Shown: positions 9,781-19,004, counted from the stretch's first letter. The stretch is 30,000 nt of DNA from Symbiodinium natans (GCA_905221605.1 CAJNDS010002251.1:467501-497500), one strand, 5' to 3'. The notes: generated from the letters alone by a model not told the origin. A program made the numbers and translations.

Positions 9781-10428
9781 CTATGTACAGAATAGGTCAT
9801 CAGAGACGAGAACCAGTGCCCTCAGCAGCACTCTCAATAACCGTGAAAGATCACTGGGCATCACCAGAACCTTGATACTAGTCTTGTGGCTATTGCCAGT
9901 GCATTCTCATCCCTGTTGTCTTCATCCCTTACTCTTTTTCTGTCGCTGTTATCACAATCTGTCGCTGTTGAATGGTGATGGCCATTTATCTTCCCAGCCT
10001 GATGATCAAGAAGAGGACAGCGGGAAAACGGAGTCCGAACCCGGCCCTGCAGACCAGGCTGGGTTCGGATGCTACGCGGCCCCGCCGGTGACGTGCCGGC
10101 GACGCTTCTGCGGGTGGAGGCCTGGGCCTTGGGACCTGCGCTTTTCATGCTTTCCAGGAAGACATCTGAGCCCAGCAAGTGGGCTGAGTCCTAAACGTCA
10201 CGGAAACATCACACGAGCCCATGGGTCCAATGGGTACGAAAATTTCGGACACCGCAATCAAACAATACAAAAAACTCGGCGCCAACAGTCGCCAACATCT
10301 CTCAAGTCTAGGTGCTGCCTACAAAAATCTGCCACATCTTGCTTGCTGAAGTGGTAGATGCTACTCCAGGTCGAGACAATTGACATGCCCGGCTTGCCTT
10401 GAAGCTCTTGCTTGTACTTATTTATACC
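9781..10428. other. repeat-free sequence upstream of the PPR gene
   Basis: Likely to hold its 5' end or upstream exons. Two open frames overlap in opposite directions: plus strand from inside the PPR gene to 10357, and minus strand 9861-10178, rich in Arg, Asp and Ser. Neither can be assigned. Confidence 0.45.
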
Positions 10429-10650
10429 ATGATCTCTTGCGGCTTTTTAAATAGCGCCTCTGGCATCACAGCACTCGGCAAACCTTGGCAGCTGGCCGCT
10501 CAGGTTCCTCCTCCTGGTGCACGGACGCATGTTCCAGAAGGGCTTCGGCCTCCGACCGAAAGACGAAGAGTCCGAAACTTAGACGAAGACGATGAAATCT
10601 TTCAGCTGTTGAATGAGATCCCTGAGATGCATATAGTATCATATAATTAG
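10429..10650 (+). CDS. possible short ORF of unknown function (73 aa)
   Basis: From an ATG in the context ACCATGA the frame reads MISCGFLNSASGITALGKPW and ends with an acidic, Leu-rich tail (NLDEDDEIFQLLNEIPEMHI) before TAG. The frame is open for ten codons before the ATG, and these encode a very hydrophobic run (KLLLVLIYT), so a signal-peptide start at a non-ATG codon or via an upstream exon is conceivable. It has no recognised domain and no homologue in the window. It lies in the repeat-poor island beside the PPR gene. Chance occurrence is quite possible. Confidence 0.15.
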   Translation: MISCGFLNSASGITALGKPWQLAAQVPPPGARTHVPEGLRPPTERRRVRNLDEDDEIFQLLNEIPEMHIVSYN

Positions 10651-10779
10651 TCTTGCTCTGCATGCCCTGTAGGCTCTTCCGTATAAAAGCCCCTGATTCT
10701 GGGGTTCCATGGACTCTAAAACCCTTGACCCTCAACCCCTAACAGCCAAAAATCCCGAAATGCTGCACCTTCTGAAACC

Positions 10780-10930
10780 CTGAGCCCTGAACCCGAACCA
10801 AAACCCCAAACCCTTCAACCCTGAACTCTAAAACCCAAAACCCCAAACCCCACACCCTTAACCCTCCGAACCATGCACCTTAACCATAAACCGTGAAGCC
10901 CTAAACCCTGAACCCTAAGTGAAACCCTGG
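10780..10930 (-). repeat. highly degenerate CCCTAAA-derived segment
   Basis: C-rich words such as CCCTGAA, CCCCAAA and CCATAAA at 6-8 bp intervals, consistent with an old decayed array. Confidence 0.7.
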
Positions 10931-11672
10931 AGCGCCTCTTCGGAGGTCGTCACCGGGAGGTCGTCCAACGGACTGCTCTGTAGGGTTTTAGGGGTTTAGG
11001 ATCTTAGGGTTGTAGGGTTCAACCCTTCAGGGCGTAGTGTTTGGCACTGATGATTTGGGGTCCGAGGTGCTGGGGTTAAAGTTGTCTTAGTGCACGCAAA
11101 GCTAGCAGCCGTGACCTTGAGCATTAAACGCCGCTCCATGCCTGCAAGACATGCATGCATTGTCGGCCACCAAAATATTGAAAATCCAAGCAATATCTGA
11201 AATAAAACGTACAGCTCCGAAATGAAATCACCGTCCACCTCCCAGCACATGAGACGTTAACATGAAAACACGGGCTTCTTACTCTTGAAGTCCGGCATCG
11301 CGACATTGCGTCCTGTTGATGCCACAAGGAGCATTTCCACGGTTCACCATGCACGCACATTCTGAGCTTGCGATTCCAAACCGGTGCGCTTCTGCTGATC
11401 GTAACCCCAAGATCCAAAAACACTTTCTTTTTGTGCTTGCACACTGCCTCTGGCTTCTGCGGGAGGTGGGCTGCGCGAGCGGTGAAGGCGGAATGGGGCA
11501 AGCGGCTTTTCGTGTTCGGTTCTGGGCTTCAGTATTCAAGCTTTGTATGGCTTTCGGAAGATTTGGAAGTGAGGGTTAATTCAGGGAGACCCTAAAGCTT
11601 GAGCCTTGCAGGGCTCCTGGCGGCCGCCAAGCCTCGGGGGTTGCTCAGTTTTCCAAGTCATGGTCCCGTTCG
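10931..11672. other. unique sequence, no gene recognised
   Basis: Several overlapping frames of 75-125 codons on both strands between 10996 and 11595; no domain, and mutual overlap argues against coding. Confidence 0.5.
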
Positions 11673-11845
11673 AGTTTAGGGCTTAGGGTTTCGGGTTTAG
11701 GGTTTAGGCTTGAGTGCCCTCAACGCTGGTCGCGGGCACATGCGCCGCCTGGGATAACGACGACCGAATTCCACGAAAATGGCCCAGGGGGGGAAGCCCT
11801 TGAAGATCTGGGCCGGGTTTAGGGTTTAGGGTTTAGGGTTTAGGG
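11673..11845 (+). repeat. two short TTTAGGG arrays
   Basis: 11673-11710 (degenerate) and 11817-11845 (four units), separated by about 105 bp of unique sequence. Confidence 0.85.
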
Positions 11846-11950
11846 TCGTAGAAGGTACTGAATTCCCTACTCCAAGCCATAGAAGTCTTCAACCCGAAAC
11901 TCCAACGACCCCAAGGCAAGGGATCATATAGGGATTCGAACTCCACAACC

Positions 11951-12032
11951 CCAAAACCCTAAACCCTAAACCCCTAAACCCTAAACCCTTTATAAACCCT
12001 ATAAACCTTAACCCGCTAAACCCTGAACCCCA
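11951..12032 (-). repeat. CCCTAAA array with CCTATAAA variants
   Basis: Includes CCCTATAAACC, the same TA-insertion variant amplified at 16661-16849. Confidence 0.85.
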
Positions 12033-12219
12033 ACAAACAACAAGTGCGAAGGTCATAGCGCCCCCTGTGGCTCATGATTAAGATGGGCCTCGATCTCGGA
12101 GCACACCACGGGGTCATTTAGTGCAGGGGTTTGGTTTTAGCGTGGTAGGGTTGAGGCAAAAAGGGCTTGTTGGGGCGGTTGTGGGGATGCTAGGGCGGTT
12201 TTCTAGGAGTTTAGGAATT

Positions 12220-12282
12220 TTAGGGCTTGGGGTTTAGGGTTTAGGGTTTAGGGGTTAAGGGTTGAAGGGTTAAGGGTTTAGG
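12220..12282 (+). repeat. TTTAGGG array with TTAAGGG variants
   Basis: Perfect units followed by GGGTTAAGG and TTGAAGGG variants. Confidence 0.88.
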
Positions 12283-12629
12283 GGTTGTGGCTTAGGACTT
12301 TTTCTCAAAGTTTGCAGCAGCGGCTGCGGAGGCGAGGCCCACGTGAAGAAGCGATGCTTTGTACAGAGGCAGCCGCGGGTCGACGCGCGCTGGCCGAATG
12401 CTCGAGAAAAAACAAGCGCGGCTCTCTGGAATCCAAGCCTTACCTGATGGAATCATGAGAACCATCAGCTTAAAAAACATGTATAATCGCAGAAGTAGTA
12501 AATAAGTAAATAAACAAATAAAATAAACATATGAATATACCTCTAAGAATACAAATAACAATAAATATAAGAATAAATATAGATATAAATATACATGTAA
12601 AGATGAGTATAAACAAGAAAATAGTACAC

Positions 12630-12641
12630 ACATATATATAT

Positions 12642-12712
<71 letters not shown>

Positions 12713-12716
12713 TATA
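12630..12716. repeat. ATACAT/AT microsatellite
   Basis: A short (AT) run, about ten ATACAT units, then (AT) again, abutting inverted-repeat element B copy 1. The flank at 12480-12630 is A-rich with ATAAATATA-like words. Confidence 0.92.
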
Positions 12717-12838
12717 TGAAGTAGGGTATGAAATCTTGTACCCCCAAAAGGACACCAGGTATATACACTCACCAATATTGAAAAGGAACCTTATATACAC
12801 TCACCAAAAAAACAGAAATATATACCCTGGTTCATATA
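12713..12838. mobile_element. inverted-repeat element, family B, copy 1
   Basis: It starts TATATGAAGTAGGGT and ends CCCTGGTTCATATA, whose reverse complement is TATATGAACCAGGG. Inside, ATATACACTCACCA occurs twice around AAAAGGAACCTT. Copy 2 at 15025-15138 matches along its length. It directly abuts the ATACAT microsatellite, so the apparent left end could be partly microsatellite-derived. Confidence 0.62.
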
Positions 12839-12938
12839 AGCTACACACCCTTGAAGCCAAAGAAAGCCCTAAGCGAGTCTCAGCAGAGCACGTTGACGGG
12901 TTTCACCTTCTCCGGGGCCTCCTCTGTAGTCCTTCGGT

Positions 12939-13030
12939 CTTCGGACTTTACAGGGTTTAGGGTTTAGGGTTTAGGGTTTAAGGTTTAGGGTTTTTTAGGG
13001 TTTAGGGTTTAGGCTTCGGACTTTACAGGG
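12939..13030. repeat. telomere-like insertion flanked by 17-bp direct repeats
   Basis: CTTCGGACTTTACAGGG occurs at 12939-12955 and exactly again at 13014-13030. Between them lie 58 bp of TTTAGGG units with small variations (TTTAAGG, TTTTTTAGGG). Confidence 0.92.
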
Positions 13031-13152
13031 GCTGAGGGCTTCGTAAGGACTGATGGCTTCAGGGGCTTGCGGGTTGGAGGGTGGAGGGCTAGGGTCTTAC
13101 GGCTGAGCCCTCGACATTTTAGGGATGCACGGCTTCAAAGCTTGGGCGAAGT

Positions 13153-13218
13153 AAACCCTAAACCCTAAACCCTAAACCCTAAACGCTAAACCCTAAACCC
13201 TAAACCCTAAGCCCTAAG
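13153..13218 (-). repeat. CCCTAAA array
   Basis: One CGCTAAA and one CCCTAAG variant. Confidence 0.94.
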
Positions 13219-13312
13219 GTTCGAAGCCAGGGACCAACTGAGAGCTCACTAGGTTGCCCAGGAACCAAGGACTAAAAAAAGGGTGCCCTTTTCGTTTAAA
13301 GGTTTTTCTTTT

Positions 13313-13420
13313 ACTTAGTTGCTGAGTTCAGAAGCCTCAAAACAAGTGTACACTTTCAGTTGTATAGGGGACTATAGTATCCCAAGAAGGTGTAAAGTGT
13401 GCTCACTCAGCTACGAAGTT
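13313..13420. repeat. weak inverted repeat
   Basis: ACTTAGTTGCTGAGT near the left end and ACTCAGCTACGAAGT near the right end are inverted copies with two mismatches. The interior contains GTGTACACTTT and GTGTAAAGTGTG. Only one copy was found, so mobile-element status is open. Confidence 0.35.
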
Positions 13421-13441
13421 TACGGAACCTAAACCGGCTTC

Positions 13442-13550
13442 GGGTTTAGGGTGTAGGGTGTAGGGTTTCGGATGTTTAGGGTTTAGGGTTTAGGGTTTAG
13501 GGTTTAGGGTTTAGGGTTTAGGGTTTGGGGTTTAGGGTTTAGGGTTTAGG
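13442..13550 (+). repeat. TTTAGGG array
   Basis: TGTAGGG variants at the left, about eleven nearly perfect units at the right. Confidence 0.94.
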
Positions 13551-14038
13551 CTCAGAGAATCAAGAACTCAGGCAGTTGTCACAACCCGCAGAGACTGCAA
13601 CGTGGGAAGTGAAAGACACGGGGTAAGGGGTTGTGTCCATGTAGGCACTTGAAACCGTCTGAGTCACACAGCCTCAACCCATAAACATCCTGAATAACTT
13701 AAACACCTTGATTAAGCACAAAATAATCAGCCGACGTCTGCGCAAGCGAAACCCGCCTCTGTAGCAACAAAAACATCCAGACAATAAGGCTTGAGGCTTT
13801 GTTCACGGTCTTTAAGGTTTAGGGAAAAGGGTCCCTGCGCCCTAAACCGGAAGGCTTCCGAAGGGTTTGGGGTTTGAGGTCAAAGGGCTTAGGGAGACCT
13901 CCGAACCCCAAAACCTTAAACCGCCGGGCTTCAGGTCGGTACTCCCTTCAGGGTTTCAGGTTTAGGATTGAGGGTTTGAGGCTTTGAGGGTTTCAGGGTT
14001 TGTGGGTTTGAGCAGGGTGTTGGGGGAATTCGAGAGTT
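13551..14038. other. non-coding, degenerate telomere words
   Basis: Contains unique sequence to about 13800, then TTTAGG/GGTTTGAGG-type decayed units. No gene seen. Confidence 0.65.
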
Positions 14039-14123
14039 CCCTAAACCCTGAACCTAAACCCTAAACCCCAAACTACCCCAAACCCCGAACACTAAACCCT
14101 AAACCCTAAACCCTAAACCCTAC
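14039..14123 (-). repeat. CCCTAAA array
   Basis: Degenerate left half, perfect right half. Confidence 0.92.
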
Positions 14124-14229
14124 CTTGGGGCTGCTAGGGGGGGCAAGGGAGGCCCGGAGTCCAGACAGCGTTCGCGCCCTCGTCTTCCCCGGTGAGGTCG
14201 CAGGTCTCGATCTGGCCATCCACGCCTCG

Positions 14230-14340
14230 TAGGGTTTAGGGTTTAGGGTTTAGGGTTTAGGGTTTGGGGTTTAGGGTTTGGGGTTGAGGGTTTAGGGTTG
14301 AGGGTTGAGGGTTTAGGGTTTAGGGATTAGGGTTTGGAGG
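14230..14340 (+). repeat. TTTAGGG array with TTGAGGG variants
   Basis: Five perfect units, then TTTGGGG, TTGAGGG and ATTAGGG variants. Confidence 0.93.
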
Positions 14341-14487
14341 CTTCGTTCCCAGTTGCGGAGGCCCAACGCAATAATCTGAGCCGAAACAAGAATGGCAATG
14401 AAAATGACAAGGACACAAGTAGGAATAGGAATGGACGAATAAAACCAGCAACAGCAAAGAGTACCAGCTTGTAGGATTGTATTTCGC

Positions 14488-14602
14488 CCTAGACCCTAAA
14501 CCCTCAACCCTAAACCCTAACCCTACACCCTGAAGCCGAAATATGTCGGTCTAGGGGGTTTGGAGTTTAGGGTTTCAGGCTCAGGGTCTAGGGTTGGTTC
14601 GA
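14488..14602. repeat. short CCCTAAA then TTTAGGG segments
   Basis: CCCTAGACCCTAAACCCTCA to about 14531, then GTTTGGAGTTTAGGG and TCAGGGTCTAGGG from about 14555. Confidence 0.8.
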
Positions 14603-14713
14603 AGCCGAGGTAAACTCCAAATTTGGGAAGAGACCCAAGTCCCTCGCACCGAACAAAGGCACCTGACACAGCAAGGGAAAGGGCAATCCTTGGGGCTCCC
14701 AGGAGTGTAGGTG

Positions 14714-14940
14714 AGGGTTTTGGGGTTAGGGTTTAGGGTTCAGGGTTTGGGGTTTGGGGTTTAGGGTTTAGGGTTTAGGGCAAGCAAGCAAGCCAGCCTA
14801 TCTTGGGCTTCTCTTCGTCCTCGTCTTCCTCCTGCGGGAGCCACGGGTTCGTTCGACGCAACGCAACCAGCAGAAGGATTTGGGAAGGGTTTAGGGTTTA
14901 GGGTTTAGGGTTTCGGGTTTAGGGCTTACGGTTTAGGGGG
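14714..14940 (+). repeat. two TTTAGGG arrays
   Basis: 14714-14780 and 14886-14940, separated by about 105 bp that begins CAAGCAAGCAAGC. Confidence 0.9.
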
Positions 14941-15024
14941 CTTCAGGGGGACTTTGGTTTGCAGACCTCAGCCTTAAACCCCAAGCTCTACACACCCACC
15001 CTGAAAGCCCAAACACCCTCCCAA

Positions 15025-15138
15025 TATATGAAGCAGGGTTCGTATTTCTTGTATCCGCAACCGGACATCCAATATACACACTCAACAATATGAAAAAGGA
15101 ACCTTATATACACTCACCAGTAAACCCCGTTTCATATC
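15025..15138. mobile_element. inverted-repeat element, family B, copy 2
   Basis: It starts TATATGAAGCAGGGT and ends ACCCCGTTTCATATC. It shares with copy 1 the block AAAAAGGAACCTTATATACA followed by CTCACCA, plus upstream TTCTTGTATCC and GGACATCC. It is about 12 bp shorter, mainly by loss of an A-rich stretch before the right end. No microsatellite is attached, which supports the left boundary inferred from copy 1. Confidence 0.62.
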
Positions 15139-15189
15139 AGAATCCTCCCCTGAAGAGAGGACCCCTGAAACGGGGACCCCTGACAATTG

Positions 15190-15752
15190 CAAGCCCCTAA
15201 CCCTAAACCGTCAGCCCCTGAGCGCTTAAAACCCTACGAAGCCCCTGAGCCCCACATAACTTGCACCCTAAAGCCCTAAACAAAAGCCCTAAACCCACCT
15301 ATACCCAACCCCTGTGCCACCCCAAGGCCGACTTCTTACACCCTAGACCCTCAACACCTAAAAGCTCTGGAGCCCTAAAGCCCTGGAGCCCTAAAGGCCT
15401 TTAGAGCCCTAGAGCCATAAAGCCCCAAACCCTAAAGCCCTTAAACCCTAAAATCCTGAAACCCCCGCAAACCCCCAACACCTAAACCCCAAAAATTCCA
15501 AACGCACAACCCCACCCATTGAGGTTGAACCCTGTACATCCTGAGCCCTAAAGCCCCCCGAGCTAGAGAGCCGCCCTATGAAGCCCTAAACCCGGAACCC
15601 ACCCCCAAAAATCCTGAGCCCCTAAACCCTAAAACCCTAAACCCTAGACCCTAAACCCTCAAAACCTAAACCGTAACCCCCCAAAAATCCTAGGCCCCCC
15701 TAAACCCTAGACCTTCAGGCTTTCAAGCCCTGCGCCCTCAAGCCCGCGAACC
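15190..15752 (-). repeat. long decayed CCCTAAA-derived tract
   Basis: C- and A-rich words (CCCTAAAGCCC, AACCCCCAAA, GAGCCCTAAAG) throughout; CCCTGGAGCCCTAAAG repeats near 15365-15420. It leads directly into the perfect array at 15753. Confidence 0.75.
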
Positions 15753-15912
15753 AACCCTAAACCCTAAAACTTAAACCCTAAACCCTAAACCCTAAACCCT
15801 AAACCCTAAAGCCTAAACCCTAAACCCTAAACCCTAAACCCTAAACCCTAAACCCTAAACCCTAAACCCTAAACCCTAAACCCTAAACCCTAAACCCTAA
15901 ACCCTAAACCCT
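15753..15912 (-). repeat. CCCTAAA array, about 21 units
   Basis: Nearly perfect, one CCTAAAG. The facing TTTAGGG array begins 81 bp to the right. Confidence 0.96.
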
Positions 15913-15993
15913 GCCCCCCCCGAAGGCGGCCCAGGAGCCTTCTTTTCGTACTTGACGTCGCTGGCATCCTCGGGGTCTCTCTTAGGGATCGGG

Positions 15994-16178
15994 GGGTTTA
16001 GGGTTTAGGGTTAAGGGTTTGGGGTTTGGGGTTTGCGGTTTAGGGTTTAGGGTTTAGGGTTTAGGGTGTAGGGTTTAGGGTTTAGGGTTTAGGGTTTAGG
16101 GTTTAGGGTTTAGGGTTTAGGGTTTAGGGTTTAGGGTTTAGGGTTTAGGGTTTAGGGATTAGGGATTAGGGATTAGGG
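15994..16178 (+). repeat. TTTAGGG array ending in (ATTAGGG)3
   Basis: Mostly perfect units; 16158-16178 is three identical ATTAGGG units. Confidence 0.96.
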
Positions 16179-16660
16179 CAGGACCCCCAAATAGTAGGAT
16201 TTCCTTGTAGTAATGACCCTTAAAACCCTCTGATAAAATATTCCCAAAATATGATCCTCTTCAACCCAATGAGGGAAAATTTGAAATATTGGGGATTTAG
16301 GGGCTGGAGGGTCTGTATTGGGTTTCAAAGTTTTAGGGCTTGGGGACTTTTGGGGGTTAGGGGTTTAGGGTTTTAGGGATTTGGGGACTTGAGGGTTTTC
16401 AACTGCCGCCTTCCGGGTGGGCGGGAGTAGGCCTGTTGGTTCAAGATTTTGGTTTGGGGTTTCGCGAAACCCTAACCCTAAAACCTGAACCCTGAACCCT
16501 AAACCCTAAACCCTAAATTCTGAGCCCTGAACCCTGAACCTTCTAAAGCTGGCCGCAGGGGCCTCGACGGCATCCTTGACGCCCAAGGTCTTCTTGTCCA
16601 CCCCTCAGGCAGCAGATCCACATCAGTGACAACGCTAAACCCTAAAACCCTAAAAACACT
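16179..16660. other. non-coding, AT-rich then telomere-derived
   Basis: AT-rich around 16200-16295 (AAAATATTCCCAAAATATG), then GGGTTTTAGGG-like words. No gene seen. Confidence 0.65.
16468..16535 (-). repeat. CCCTAAA array with CCCTGAA variants
   Basis: Short and degenerate at both ends. Confidence 0.85.
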
Positions 16661-16849
16661 ATAAACCTTATAAACCCTATAAACCCTATAAACCCTATAA
16701 ATCCTATAAATCCTATAAATCCTATAAATCCTATAAATCCTATAAATCCTATAAATCCTATAAATCCTATAAATCCTATAAATCCTATAAATCCTATAAA
16801 TCCTATAAATCCTATAAATCCTATAAATCCTATAAATCCTATAAATCCT
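16661..16849. repeat. 9-bp minisatellite of 21 units (ATAAACCCT to ATAAATCCT)
   Basis: One ATAAACCTT, three ATAAACCCT, then seventeen perfect ATAAATCCT units, all in register. Reverse-complemented, ATAAACCCT is telomere TTTAGGG with the same TA insertion seen at 3702-4025. One extra C to T change has been amplified across the array. Confidence 0.96.
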
Positions 16850-17292
16850 AAACCCTGTACACGTTAGACCCTAAACCCGAAACCCTGAACCCTATAAACC
16901 CTAAACCCTAAATTCCCACCCAGGCCTGCTTAGGCCGTACCCACGCTTTTCCAGGGCACCTGGACCCAGAACTACACCCGACCAGCCACTAACACCACCG
17001 GTTGGAGCTACTATGCCTAAAGAGTTGTGTTGAGCGTCAGCTGCACTTCCAGTGCCGGTGCAGCCCCCCTTCTTGGGGCACCCCTCCCGCCCTCTCGGAG
17101 CCCCCTGGAGCCGGATGCCAGAGCGCGCCCACGGACCAGAGGGGCCGCAAGGCTCAACCTCAAACCTGTGGGCCTGTGGGCTTGTGGCCCTCCTCCTAAA
17201 CCCCAAACCCCCCCCTGCCCCAAAAGGCCCCCTGAAACACCCCTAAAATCCATCTATCTGACTCTTCTTTGTGCTTCTTGTGGCTTGCAACC
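16850..17292. other. GC-rich unique sequence, no gene recognised
   Basis: Open frames up to 101 codons on both strands between 16901 and 17296, rich in Pro, Gly and Arg; they overlap each other and lack domains. Confidence 0.5.
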
Positions 17293-17384
17293 TTAAACCC
17301 TAAACCCTAAACCCTAAACCCTAAACCCTAAACCCTAAACCCTAAACCCTAAACCCTAAACCCCTAACCCCTAAACCCTAAACC
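17293..17384 (-). repeat. CCCTAAA array
   Basis: About ten perfect units, then two CCCCTAA variants. Confidence 0.95.
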
Positions 17385-17514
17385 GCTCTTGTCTTTGTCC
17401 TTTTTGTCTTTCTTTGCGTCCCTGGACTACGCCTTGGTGTTTTGCTGTTGTTCTGCTTTCCTGATTTCGGTGACCATGCAGGTCGTTCGAGCTGTAGTCG
17501 TGTTTTGCAAATTT

Positions 17515-17709
17515 CTAAGCTTTGGCGAGAAGAAAGACTTGCTCTGCTTGGAAGTGGCTTGCCTGCCTGGAAGTGGCTTCTTCTGCTAGTTGTAGTGGTG
17601 GTGTGATTGCCTCATCGACATATGTTTGCAGGGTGCTCAGCGACTGTTGTGAAACTGGGCTTGAATGTCTTTGCGAAACATATTCATTTTGTTTGTCATA
17701 ATCAAACGT
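17515..17709 (-). other. possible exon-like open frame, unknown
   Basis: The minus strand reads DYDKQNEYVSQRHSSPVSQQ and then SLSTLQTYVDEAITPPLQLA before a TAG. Its polar, Gln-rich composition looks more like protein than most frames here. There is no ATG at the start, and the opposite strand is also open (17389-17589, Cys/Phe-rich). It lies in a repeat-free pocket between two telomere-like arrays. I do not recognise it. Confidence 0.12.
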
Positions 17710-17772
17710 CAAACTAGTTTCGCTAGCTACTCGAAATGAAACTTTGCAATTTCTATTTATACGTTTCTTGAG

Positions 17773-18056
17773 GATTTAGGGTTTGGGGTTTCGGGTTTAG
17801 TGTTTAGGTTTAGAGTTTAAGGTTTACGGTTTAGGGTTTAGGGTGTAGGGTGTAGGGTGTAGGGTTTAGGGTTTAGGGTTTAAGGGTTAAGGGTTAAGGG
17901 TTAAGGGTTAAGGGTTAAGGGTTAAGGGTTAAGGGTTTAGGGTTTAGGGTTTAGGGTTTAGGGTTTAGGGTTTAGGGTGTAGGGTTTAGGGTTTAGGGTT
18001 TAGGGTTTAGGGTTTAGGGTTTAGGGTTTAGGGTTTAGGGTTTAGGGTTTAGGGTG
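17773..18056 (+). repeat. long TTTAGGG array with internal variant blocks
   Basis: Degenerate left part, (TGTAGGG)3, (TTAAGGG)8, then about sixteen nearly perfect units running into hairpin module copy 1. Confidence 0.96.
17880..17935. repeat. homogenised telomere variant (TTAAGGG)8
   Basis: Eight identical TTAAGGG units inside a TTTAGGG array (17773-18056); three TGTAGGG units lie a little upstream (17841-17865). Confidence 0.95.
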
Positions 18057-18160
18057 TGTAGAAGGGAAGCTCGCTGGTGCTAAAAGCACCGAGCCGCTCG
18101 CTTGCGTTAGCATGTAGTCCCACCCCAACCACCCAAACTATTCTCATTTAGGGTTTAGGG
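18056..18160. other. conserved hairpin module, copy 1
   Basis: Follows a TTTAGGG array. Contains a hairpin GGTGC-TAAAA-GCACC with outer GCTC/GAGC, then CCGCTCGCTTGCGTT, CCCACCCCAACCACCCAAAC and a new TTTAGGGTTTAGGG. Copy 2 lies at 19005-19115 in the same setting. Function unknown. Confidence 0.7.
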
Positions 18161-18899
18161 TTCACCCCCCAAACCCCCCTCAAGGGGGGCTTTCTTGCTT
18201 TTTGCAGAGAAAGAGCAGGGTGGGGCCTCCCGAGCTTTGTGGAGCCTGTCAGTGGCTCGTAGGCTTCTTGGAGCTTTCACGGAGTAAAAGGTGCCCAAAA
18301 CCATCGATTGCAACCCTAGAACCCAACATTCATTACGGGTCTGGGCGCCCCAGGCCAGCAAAAACGCTAGGGGGAAGCAGGGGCCTCGGCCGAAAAGGTG
18401 CAGAGATCCTCAATGCCAGGCTGCGGTGGGTCGGGGTCCAGCCTGTTGTCCAGGATAGGGAGGAAAAGCGTTCCGCATGCGTTTTAGGGGGTCCCAGCAA
18501 GGTAGGAGGTTTTCAGAAGGTCCGCAAGTCTGTGCGGAGCTTGTTAGCTTCTGAGCGGCCTTCCCAAAACCCTGCGAGGGTTGAGGGGTTGTAGCCCCTT
18601 CCAAGAGCCTGTCAGCCGATCAGGGGCCTTCTCAGGGGCCTCCCAGGGGCCTGCAGGCCCAGAAGGGGGGGGGGGTGAATTTTAAAGGGGGTTCCGGGTC
18701 CCAAAAGGTCCCAGGCGGGCCCCAGGGGGGCACTCCCCCAACCAGGGCTTACGCCCTAGGTCTGTGGCGTAGCCAGGCACTGCAGGCCCTGTCTACCGGG
18801 AGGCTGTACCCTCCCTCACCGTTCTGTGGAGACGCTCCGTGGGGGACCTCGGTGGAAGCCTTGAGCGCCCATGCAAATGGACAGCGGCGCTCTCGGCAG
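18161..18899. other. GC-rich spacer between the two hairpin modules
   Basis: Contains CCCCCCAAACCCCCCTCAAG followed by GGGGGG, a near palindrome, and later G runs near 18665-18673. A 130-codon plus-strand frame (18202-18594) starts at TTG and has no recognised domain. Confidence 0.5.
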
Positions 18900-19004
18900 T
18901 TTAGGGTTTAGGGTTTAGGGTTTAGGGTTTAGGGTTTAGGGTTTAGGGTTTAGGGTTTAGGGTTTAGGGTTTAGGGTTTAGGGTTTAGGGTTTAGGGTTT
19001 AGGG
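18900..19004 (+). repeat. perfect (TTTAGGG)15
   Basis: Fifteen uninterrupted units leading into hairpin module copy 2. Confidence 0.98.

Noticed and set aside
9428-10357. A 309-codon plus-strand frame
   Set aside because: It starts at GTG inside and antisense to the PPR gene, has no recognised domain, and the opposite strand is better supported.
12292-12800. Hydrophobic Tyr/Ile/Cys-rich frames
   Set aside because: They are products of the ATACAT microsatellite and adjacent A-rich sequence.
13222-13236. B-box-like GGTTCGAAGCC
   Set aside because: A CCCTAAA array lies directly upstream where the rest of a tRNA should be.
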